In this document: piece after piece, positions 17,053 to 24,316 of the stretch
Numbering within the stretch: the stretch's first letter is position 1
Layout: every line of letters starts with the position of its first letter
NCBI RefSeq assembly: GCF_003703975.1
Contig: NZ_QTJY01000002.1
Coordinates: 372,001-436,000 of the forward strand
Source: Larkinella soli
Lineage (GTDB): Bacteria > Bacteroidota > Bacteroidia > Cytophagales > Spirosomataceae
Direction of reading: 5' to 3'
DNA: 64,000 bases
Made by a program: the position numbers and the translations under genes
The notes under the pieces: model-generated
What the model was told of the DNA's origin: nothing
Databases searched by the model: none
The model's input: only the letters and a program-made list of their open reading frames with translations

Positions 17053-17525
17053 TGGAGGAAGGGCTGGCCTGGCTGGAAAAAACCGCCTGGGCGGTGGCGA
17101 TCCGGCAGTCGGACTGGCTCTATCCCTGGCTGGAAATCATTCACATTCTGGGCATCGTACTGCTGGTCGGCACCGCCCTCCTGTTCGACCTGCGGCTGCT
17201 GGGGTATGCCCGCCCGTTGCCGGTCACGGGGCTGGCCCGCTACCTGCTGCCCTGGTCACGGCGGGGGCTGGCCCTGGTCATTCCCACCGGGCTGCTGCTG
17301 TTCACCACCAATGCCGTGGAACTGGGCCGCAACCCGACCTTCTGGCTGAAAATGAGTCTGCTGGTCATTGCCGGACTCAACGTGGCGGTTTTTCACCGGC
17401 GTACGTTCCGGTCGGTTTCCGCCTGGCCCGACCATCCCACCCCGTTGGCGGCCCGGCTGGCGGCCGTCTGTTCCATTCTGGTCTGGGTGGCTCTCATCGC
17501 CTGCGGGCGGCTGCTCGCCTACTGA
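17052..17525 (+). CDS. DUF6644 family integral membrane protein
   Basis: The 157-residue protein has four predicted membrane helices (about 25-47, 70-92, 96-116 and 133-155). The N-terminal motif AIRQSDWLYPWLEIIHILG holds a conserved Trp and His and is typical of DUF6644. It overlaps the DUF6152 gene by one base. The convergent molybdopterin oxidoreductase ends six bases away, so these genes form a compact block. The His in the first helix raises the possibility of heme or metal binding, which is only an inference. Confidence 0.8.
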   Translation: MEEGLAWLEKTAWAVAIRQSDWLYPWLEIIHILGIVLLVGTALLFDLRLLGYARPLPVTGLARYLLPWSRRGLALVIPTGLLLFTTNAVELGRNPTFWLKMSLLVIAGLNVAVFHRRTFRSVSAWPDHPTPLAARLAAVCSILVWVALIACGRLLAY

Positions 17526-17531
17526 AACCGC

Positions 17532-19766
17532 TCAGGACTTCCGGCCGGTCATCAGCCCGGGCGAATCCATCGGCAAGCTGCGGATGCGAACGCCGGTGAG
17601 GGCAAAAACCGCATTGCTGAAAGCCGGGGCCAGCGCCGGCACCCCCGGTTCGCCGGCGCCGGAGGGCGGTTCGTCACTGTCGATCAGATGCACTTCAATC
17701 TCCGGTGCTTCGTGCATCCGGATCATCCGGTAATCGTGGAAATTGCTCTGCTGCACCCGGCCCTCCTGGAGCCGGATTCCGCCGTACCATACCGCCTGCA
17801 ATCCCCAGATAATGCCGCCTTCGACCTGTCCCTTCACCAGCGAGGGGTTGATGACCATGCCGCAGTCGATGACGGCCACTACCTTTTTCACCCGCAGATT
17901 CTCCCCCGCCCGCTCGACCTGCACGACCTGGGCGCAATAGTTCGTGACGGCGACGCCCATGCCCCGGGCTGGATGGCTCCCCAAAGGAAGCCAGCCGGAT
18001 ACTTCCGCCACCCGTTCGAGCAGCCGGCGGGTTTTGCGCCGGTCATATTCGGCCTTCGCCAGCCAGTCGGCCGGGTTAGCCTGGCCCTCCGGTACAACCG
18101 GCGGTTCGGCGAGCAGTTCGAGCCGGAAAGCCAGCGGGTCCCTGCCGAGCGAGTGGGCCATTTCATCGACGAAACACTCCCGGGCGAAGGTCTCCCGGTG
18201 GGAGCCCACACTCCGCCAGGACCCGGTCTGCAGGGGCGACGGCAGCAGAACCGCCCGCATCCGGGCGGCCGGAATACCGTAGCGGTAAGGATTCCAGGAC
18301 CAGCCCGCAAAAAAGTCGAAGGTGAATCGCCGGAGGTCCCAGGCCCGGATTTTCCCGGCGGCATCGAGGGCCACGCGGTGGTGATCCCGCTCGGCCGCGT
18401 GGTAATAGTCGTGCCGGATTTCATCCTCCCGCGTCCAGGTCACCTTGACCGGTTTACCGACCTCCTTCGAAATCAGGGCCGCTTCCACGACGAAATCGGC
18501 CTCCCACCGCCGGCCGAACGCGCCCCCCGACGGCAGGATATGCACCCGAACCTGATCGGTCGGTCGGTTCAGGACGGCAGCCACCTCCCCGGCCACCCGG
18601 CGGCCGTACTGATGCCCCGCCCAGAGTTCGCAGGCGTCCGGCCGGACGTCGGCCACGGCGGTCAGCGGTTCCATCATGGCATGGGCCTGAAAACCCGTAT
18701 CATACGTTCCTTCCACCACACGGCCGGCTTCCCCGAAAGCCCGGTCGACGGGCCCGTACTCGAAAACGGTTTTGCCGGTTTCCGTCCGGGCGGCCGAAAG
18801 CTGATCCTGAACCGTCTGGTCCGACACTCCGCCGAACGGCCCTCCCTCCCACTCGATCTTCAGTGCCTTTTTGCCCTGAAAGGCCGCCCAGGTGGAGGTA
18901 GCGACCACGGCCACGCCTTCGGCCACCGTGTAGGGATAGGTGGCCGTATCGCCCTCGAACGGGCTGAGCCTGATGTCTTTGCGCAGTCCGGAGATCCGAA
19001 CCACGGCCACGACCCCGGGCATCCGTCGGGCCGCCGAATCGTCAACGCTTTTCAGCTTCCCCAGGAACACCGGGCAGCGTTCGACGGCCGCATGGAGCAT
19101 TCCCGGAAGTTCGAGATCGAGGCCGTACCGGGCCTGCCCAAGAACGATGCTCCGGGTACGATGGTTAGCGACCGGCTTTCCGATGTAGCGATATTCCTTC
19201 GGGTCTTTCAGCGGGGCCGTGGCCGGGAGGTCAAGCCGCGCGGCCCGGTCGAGCAGGTCGGCGAAAGCCAGCCGGCGGCCGGTGGAACGGTCGATGACGA
19301 ATCCGTTTTCGGTGTAGCAGCCGGCGGGTTGCGCGTTCCAGACCCCGGCGGCAGCGGTAATGAACAGCGCCCGAACCCGGGCGGCCGCTTCCCGCAGCGG
19401 TTTCCAGCACGCCCGGATAGAATTGCTGCCACCCGTTACGCCCTGAACGACATCGCCGAACTGCGGGTTATAATCCGCCTGAGCGACGGTCATCCGGCTC
19501 AGGTCGGCCCCGAGTTCGTCGGCAAAGACCATCGCCAGCCCCGTGCCGATGCCCTGGCCCATTTCCTGCTTGGGCAGATTGAAGATCACCGAGCCGTCCG
19601 GCCCGAACCGGACAAACAGGCTGGGCGAAAACCCGCCGGCAGGCGTACCCGGGCGAGCGGCCGAAACCGCAGCGGGCAGATCGACGGAAAGGGTTAGCCA
19701 GCCGCTCAGCAAAGCACTCATTTTCAAAAAGTCCCGGCGGTTTGGATTGGAATCGTTCGGACGCAT
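17532..19766 (-). CDS. Molybdopterin-binding oxidoreductase, IorB-like (xanthine dehydrogenase family large subunit)
   Basis: The protein has 744 residues with a twin-arginine signal (NRRDFLKMSALLSGW). The molybdopterin-binding Ald_Xan_dh_C2 architecture follows, with LPKQEMGQGIGTGLAMVFAD near 65-85, a central GAFGRRWEADFVVEAAL and a C-terminal GEPGVPALAPAFSNAVFALT. The length fits isoquinoline-oxidoreductase-type aldehyde dehydrogenases. Normally it works with a small [2Fe-2S] subunit encoded next to it. No such gene is present on either side, so it must use a partner encoded elsewhere or work without one. The gene follows the DUF5916 gene by only two bases, suggesting cotranscription. Confidence 0.9.
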   Translation of the reverse strand: MRPNDSNPNRRDFLKMSALLSGWLTLSVDLPAAVSAARPGTPAGGFSPSLFVRFGPDGSVIFNLPKQEMGQGIGTGLAMVFADELGADLSRMTVAQADYNPQFGDVVQGVTGGSNSIRACWKPLREAAARVRALFITAAAGVWNAQPAGCYTENGFVIDRSTGRRLAFADLLDRAARLDLPATAPLKDPKEYRYIGKPVANHRTRSIVLGQARYGLDLELPGMLHAAVERCPVFLGKLKSVDDSAARRMPGVVAVVRISGLRKDIRLSPFEGDTATYPYTVAEGVAVVATSTWAAFQGKKALKIEWEGGPFGGVSDQTVQDQLSAARTETGKTVFEYGPVDRAFGEAGRVVEGTYDTGFQAHAMMEPLTAVADVRPDACELWAGHQYGRRVAGEVAAVLNRPTDQVRVHILPSGGAFGRRWEADFVVEAALISKEVGKPVKVTWTREDEIRHDYYHAAERDHHRVALDAAGKIRAWDLRRFTFDFFAGWSWNPYRYGIPAARMRAVLLPSPLQTGSWRSVGSHRETFARECFVDEMAHSLGRDPLAFRLELLAEPPVVPEGQANPADWLAKAEYDRRKTRRLLERVAEVSGWLPLGSHPARGMGVAVTNYCAQVVQVERAGENLRVKKVVAVIDCGMVINPSLVKGQVEGGIIWGLQAVWYGGIRLQEGRVQQSNFHDYRMIRMHEAPEIEVHLIDSDEPPSGAGEPGVPALAPAFSNAVFALTGVRIRSLPMDSPGLMTGRKS

Positions 19767-19768
19767 CT

Positions 19769-22018
19769 TCAGAATTGTTTCAGGTACGATATTTTTCCGA
19801 TCAGGTGCCGTTCCCGCTGGGGAACCCCGAAATCTGAAAAACTATACCCCTGGTTATAAATCAGATAGACGAAAGAAAGCGGTTTGAATTCCCAGGAAAA
19901 CCGGATATTTCGGCCGCTCGTGGCCGTGTAGGTATTCCGCTGGTAAAAGCCGATCACCTGAAGACGCGGGTTCAGCGCCAGCCGGCATTCCAGGCTGTAA
20001 AGGCCGATGGTACGGGAAAACCGGTCGGCCCCGACGGCCCGAAACCGGCTGAGTTCACCGGCGGCCGTCACCGACACCTGCGGCACGGGCGATAGCCGGA
20101 GCTGGCCCTGGAGGTTCGCCATACGCCCGTCGTAATACCCACCGGTTTCGCCGATAAGCTGGTAAGCCACTTTTCCGGAAGGGTCATTGCCGAGGGCGAA
20201 GGCAAACCGCAGGTAGCGATAGGTCGTCGAAGCAAGTTTCAGGTTCAGGGGCCGGACATCTTCCGGGTCCAGACGCTGGAAAGCCGGTTTGGCAAACAGG
20301 CCGAAAAAGCCGCCGTTCTGAAACATGAACCAGACCGGACTCAGGATCACCTGCCCTTCCTGCAGCCGCCCGGTGGAAAGTTTGTGGTAGACTTCGACAT
20401 ACATCCCCGGGTCGAACTCCCGGATGCGGGCGGGGAGCCACCGCCCCCGGTTGACGGCGTAAAAGCCGGGCGTATGGGCCAGCACGTCGCTGCGGGACAC
20501 AAACCCCATCTCCGGCGAAAAGCCCTTCGACACCACTGACTGCGTCAGCCAGGCCACCAGCTGGTTGGAGCGGTAATAGAACTGGCTGTAACCGGCAAAG
20601 CCCCGGCCCGTATGTCCTGCGGAAGCCGAAGCCACCGCCATGGCCTGGTAGGAAAGGGAATTATTGATACGAAAAAAACCGTCCACGGCACCCACGCCGT
20701 TTTGTCGGGCCTCCCCTGCCCCGGCCTGACGGTTTTTGAGCGTTATAAGCCCCCCGATCCGGTTCTGACTGCCGAGGTTCCGGGAATACCGCCCCACCAT
20801 GAAGTCGGTCGCGGGGCCATCGTCGGCCGGGCGCTGCCGCATGAGGAGCCCTCCGAAGTTCTGCCGGGCCGACCGGTACACGAACCGCGCCCCGGCCGCA
20901 ATGGGGATTGGGATGCCGGTCCCGTCCGGCCGGGTCGCCAGGCCGATGGTGCGGCTGAAGAACGGCCGGATCACCATGCTTCCGCCCCCAACCGTACCGG
21001 CATACCCGATGAAGTCGGGGGCCAGACCGGCTCCGAACAGGCTCGCATTCTCCAGAAAAAAGGCCCGCCGTTCCGGAAAAAACACCGACAGCCGGCTCAG
21101 GTTATTGACCTGCCGGTCGACGTCGGCCTGGGCAAAGTCGGTATGGAAGGTCAGGTCGAGGACGGCGTTCGGGTTGATGGCCCACTTCAGGTCGCCCCCG
21201 GTTTTCAGGCTCCGCCGAACCGACCCCGGGTGCTCCGGGCCGGAATCCCCGGCAAAGAGCAGATAGGGCTGAACCCGCAGGTTGGTCGAGGGCGGGGGCG
21301 GTTTCAGGCCGGTCAGCCGGCCGGCGTAGGCCATGCGGTTGGGCGAAAAGGCTCTCGGAAACGGCGACCATGCCGACAGCTCATTGATCGAACGACGATT
21401 ACGAAAAAAATTAATTCCCCAGTCCGCCGTCGAATCGGTCGTGCGGGCATAGCGCAGGGTTTGCCAGGGAATCGCGATTTCGGCCACCCAGGCGGTGTCG
21501 GTCCGGCTGGTCCGCACTCGCCAGAGGGCGTCCCAGTCGAGGTCGGTCAGCACGTCGTCGAAGGCGATCAGGTCGCGCTGGGTGCCGAAGGGGTTGGTCA
21601 GAAAGGCCATGGCGTTCCGGCGGTCGTTGAAGCCGTCGAGCGACAGGCCGAAATAGTCATGCCCGCCGGGGTTGAAATCCCGTCTGAAATCCGGAGCGCG
21701 AAGCCCCCGGGAGCCGAGCGAGTCGTAGTTGATCGCTGCGATATACAGATACTTCCGGTTGAACAGGACCCGTACTTCCGTCGGTGAGCGGGGGCGGCCG
21801 CCCTGCACGGGGTCGATCTGCCGAAAGTCGGCGACCGGCCGGGCCTGCCGCCACTCCGTTTCGCTGAGAAGACCGTCGACGGTCAGATTCTTTTCGATGG
21901 CGACGGCCTGAACGGCTTTTTGAACGGAGTCCGGCCGGAAGGTGCGGGCCGTCGGCTGGCTGTGGACCGACGGTGCAATCATCAGAAGCAGAAGCAGCAA
22001 ACCGGGGGTGGACTTCAT
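19769..22018 (-). CDS. DUF5916 family secreted protein (CBM9-like domain plus beta barrel)
   Basis: The protein is about 749 residues from ATG 22018. An in-frame start 32 codons upstream lacks a signal, while this one gives a clean signal peptide (KSTPGLLLLLLMIAPSVHSQ). The N-terminal ~200 residues match the CBM9-like sandwich (LTVDGLLSETEW; LYIAAINYDSL; DYFGLSLDGFNDRRN). The rest is the DUF5916 region, with alternating amphipathic strands and an aromatic C-terminus (EFKPLSFVYLIYNQGYSF), suggesting an outer-membrane barrel. The function of this large Bacteroidota family is unknown. It is divergent from the LytS/LytTR pair and is followed by the molybdopterin enzyme. Confidence 0.88.
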   Translation of the reverse strand: MKSTPGLLLLLLMIAPSVHSQPTARTFRPDSVQKAVQAVAIEKNLTVDGLLSETEWRQARPVADFRQIDPVQGGRPRSPTEVRVLFNRKYLYIAAINYDSLGSRGLRAPDFRRDFNPGGHDYFGLSLDGFNDRRNAMAFLTNPFGTQRDLIAFDDVLTDLDWDALWRVRTSRTDTAWVAEIAIPWQTLRYARTTDSTADWGINFFRNRRSINELSAWSPFPRAFSPNRMAYAGRLTGLKPPPPSTNLRVQPYLLFAGDSGPEHPGSVRRSLKTGGDLKWAINPNAVLDLTFHTDFAQADVDRQVNNLSRLSVFFPERRAFFLENASLFGAGLAPDFIGYAGTVGGGSMVIRPFFSRTIGLATRPDGTGIPIPIAAGARFVYRSARQNFGGLLMRQRPADDGPATDFMVGRYSRNLGSQNRIGGLITLKNRQAGAGEARQNGVGAVDGFFRINNSLSYQAMAVASASAGHTGRGFAGYSQFYYRSNQLVAWLTQSVVSKGFSPEMGFVSRSDVLAHTPGFYAVNRGRWLPARIREFDPGMYVEVYHKLSTGRLQEGQVILSPVWFMFQNGGFFGLFAKPAFQRLDPEDVRPLNLKLASTTYRYLRFAFALGNDPSGKVAYQLIGETGGYYDGRMANLQGQLRLSPVPQVSVTAAGELSRFRAVGADRFSRTIGLYSLECRLALNPRLQVIGFYQRNTYTATSGRNIRFSWEFKPLSFVYLIYNQGYSFSDFGVPQRERHLIGKISYLKQF

Positions 22019-22258
22019 AACGGCAGAGACGGGTTTCTCCAAAAATAGGACGCCCGAAAGCCGCCCTGCCGGGATTTTATCCCAACGCCCGCCACCGGCA
22101 ACACTCTTCCGCAAACCCCTGACGAACCGCTTCCGGCCGCAGAAACCGCCGTTCGTCCGACGAAACGGTTGTTTGTCCCAAAACGGCTTCCGGCGGGCCG
22201 CTTTTCCCCGGAAACCCGCTACCTTGAAGGGATTTTTTTCCGCTGATCTTCACGGCTT

Positions 22259-23398
22259 ATGATGCGCAGAACCTTACCGCGACCGGCGCTCCATGCGGTA
22301 TTCTGGACGGTCTACTTCCTGTACTCCTGGCTGGGGCTGGGAAGTCTGAAGGCCGCCTACGACGGATGCCTTTTCGGCAACCCGTTCGAAACCGAACTGC
22401 TCTATTCGCTGGCCTATGTGCCCATGCTGGCCGGGGGGGTATATGTCACCCGCTACGGGCTGATCGAGCGGTTTCTGCTCCGGCAGCAATACCGGCTGTT
22501 CTTTGGTGGGCTGGCCCTGACGGTGGTGTCGGTGGCGGTCCTGTACCGCATCGTGACCTATTACTGGATTCAGCCGCTCCACCGGCCGGAACTGAACAAC
22601 CTGCCGCTGTTTTTCTTTCCGACGCTGCTGGTTTCGGCCATCGACTTCAGCACCCAGCTCGGCGTGGCGGTGCTGCTGTACTTCGTCAGCCAGTGGTACC
22701 GCCAGCGGCAGATGGCCCAGCAACTGCTGCTCGACAAGCGCGAAGCCGAACTGGAACTGCTCAAATCCCAGGTGCAGCCCCATTTTATTTTCAATACGCT
22801 CAATAACATCTACGCGCTCTCGCTCCGGAATTCGCCCCAGACCTCGGAGATGATCTACCGGCTTTCGTCGCTGCTCGATTACATGCTTTATGACAGCCGG
22901 AACCAGCGCATCCCGCTGCAACACGAACTGGAATACATCGACAACTACATCCGTCTCCAGAAAATCCGGTACGGCGACCACCTGAACGTGAACGTCACCG
23001 TCGATCCGCTGCCCGACCGGCTCACTATCTCCCCCCTGCTGCTGCTGCCGTTCGTCGAAAACTGCTTCAAACACGGCCTGGGCGGGCGGCAGGCTGACCC
23101 CTGGATCGAGGTCCGGGTGCAAATGGAAGGACCGAATCTGGTGGTCCGGATCGCCAACAGCCGCACGGAGCCGCAGCCCTCCGGGAGCAAGTCGGGCATC
23201 GGCCTCCAGAACGTCCGGCGACGGCTCGATCTGCTGTACCGGGGCGCCCACACGCTCGACATCCGCCCCGAGGCCGACCGGTTTACCGTCTGCCTGACCC
23301 TTTCACTCGCGGCCCTGGAGGATTCCGCCGACCTTTCCGTCTCCACCGAGCCTGAAACCGAACCCGCCTATGAAGATGCGATGCCTGATCGTCGATGA
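22259..23398 (+). CDS. LytS/YpdA-type sensor histidine kinase
   Basis: The 379-residue protein has four N-terminal membrane helices (roughly 10-140) and then a His_kinase domain. The phospho-accepting His175 is in VQPHFIFNTLNNIYALS. The ATPase domain shows ISPLLLLPFVENCFKHG (N box) and SGIGLQNVRRRLDLLY (G box). No separate sensor domain is present, so the signal is probably sensed in or near the membrane. It overlaps the LytTR response regulator gene by 29 bases, which implies coupled translation. It is divergent from the DUF5916 gene, a possible target. Confidence 0.93.
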   Translation: MMRRTLPRPALHAVFWTVYFLYSWLGLGSLKAAYDGCLFGNPFETELLYSLAYVPMLAGGVYVTRYGLIERFLLRQQYRLFFGGLALTVVSVAVLYRIVTYYWIQPLHRPELNNLPLFFFPTLLVSAIDFSTQLGVAVLLYFVSQWYRQRQMAQQLLLDKREAELELLKSQVQPHFIFNTLNNIYALSLRNSPQTSEMIYRLSSLLDYMLYDSRNQRIPLQHELEYIDNYIRLQKIRYGDHLNVNVTVDPLPDRLTISPLLLLPFVENCFKHGLGGRQADPWIEVRVQMEGPNLVVRIANSRTEPQPSGSKSGIGLQNVRRRLDLLYRGAHTLDIRPEADRFTVCLTLSLAALEDSADLSVSTEPETEPAYEDAMPDRR

Positions 23399-24086
23399 CG
23401 AACCGCTGGCCGCCGACCTGATCGCTTCCTACATGGAAAAAGTCCCGTATCTCGAACCGGTGGGCCTGTGTCACAGTGCCGAAGACGCTTTTCAACTCCT
23501 CCAGCGGAAGCCGGTGGACCTGCTGCTGCTCGACATCCAGATGCCCCGGCTCACCGGCCTCGACCTGCTCCGGACCCTGCCCCAGCAGCCGCAGGTCATC
23601 ATCACGACGGCCTACCGCGAGTTTGCGCTCGACGGCTACGAACTGGACGTCGTGGATTTTCTGCTGAAACCCATTCTGTTCGAGCGGTTTCTGAAAGCCA
23701 TCGGCAAAGCCTGGCAGCGTCGGCAGACGGAGACGATGCTTCCGGACAAGGAGGGCAAATCGCCCTCCCACCTTTACGTACGGGTCGACCGGGAGATGGT
23801 AAAGGTGCAGCTCGACGAAATCCTGTGGGTCGAGAGCATGAAGAACTACATCAAAATCCGGACGGCGGAACGTCAGCTGGTGACGTATTTGAAGATCAGC
23901 TCACTGGAAGAAAAACTGCCCCCCGACCGGTTTCTGCGGATTCATCGCTCCTTTCTGGTGGCCGTCGACCGGGTGCAGGCGTTCAACCCCACCGGCGTCC
24001 GGATCGGGCGGATGGAGCTTCCCATCGGCCGCAATTACAAAGGCGAGGTACTCCGCCGGCTCGAACAGCAGGGCGTTCCACAGTGA
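23370..24086 (+). CDS. LytTR-family response regulator
   Basis: The protein has 238 residues. The receiver domain (1-120) contains CLIVDDEPLA, the phospho-acceptor Asp55 in LLLLDIQMP, TAYREFALDGYELDVVDFLLKP with the switch Thr, and the conserved Lys. The C-terminal LytTR domain (about 135-235) shows ILWVESMKNYIKI and FLRIHRSFLVAVDRV, the DNA-contacting strands. The start chosen (23370) lies inside the end of the kinase gene; a second ATG two codons later is also possible. It forms a classic LytS/LytTR pair with the upstream kinase. Confidence 0.93.
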   Translation: MKMRCLIVDDEPLAADLIASYMEKVPYLEPVGLCHSAEDAFQLLQRKPVDLLLLDIQMPRLTGLDLLRTLPQQPQVIITTAYREFALDGYELDVVDFLLKPILFERFLKAIGKAWQRRQTETMLPDKEGKSPSHLYVRVDREMVKVQLDEILWVESMKNYIKIRTAERQLVTYLKISSLEEKLPPDRFLRIHRSFLVAVDRVQAFNPTGVRIGRMELPIGRNYKGEVLRRLEQQGVPQ

Positions 24087-24122
24087 GCCGCATCGCTGCC
24101 GCCGGGGGTTTGGGGAAGGCCG

Positions 24123-24225
24123 ACCACCCCCCGCCCCCCTCCTTACCAAGGAGGGGGTGGCTTCGCAGGTCTTAAAAATGGCAGCGCACTCCCCCTCCTG
24201 TTTTAGGAGGGGGCCGGGGGGTGGT
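24123..24225. repeat. Palindromic intergenic repeat, copy 2 of 3 (inverted core)
   Basis: The 103-base element has the ACCACC / GGTGGT ends and two hairpins, like copies 1 and 3. The central AGTGCGCTGCC lies on the minus strand here, so the core is inverted relative to the other two. The second hairpin has a diverged loop (CTGTTTTAG). It sits between convergent genes, the LytTR regulator (ends 24086) and the modular dehydrogenase (ends 24317), where it may act as a bidirectional terminator. The flank GCGGGATAACAAAA resembles the flank of copy 3. Confidence 0.85.
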
Positions 24226-24316
24226 CTGCGGGATAACAAAACGGGTACGAACCGGATGCCCTCCGTTGGATCCCGAAGTGACCGAAGACTCTCAGCCGTC
24301 ACCACTAAACGACTTT

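Noticed and set aside
24123-24225. Repeat copy 2 as a simple Rho-independent terminator
   Set aside because: It matches two other copies in length, ends and core, which a plain terminator would not, although it may also terminate transcription.
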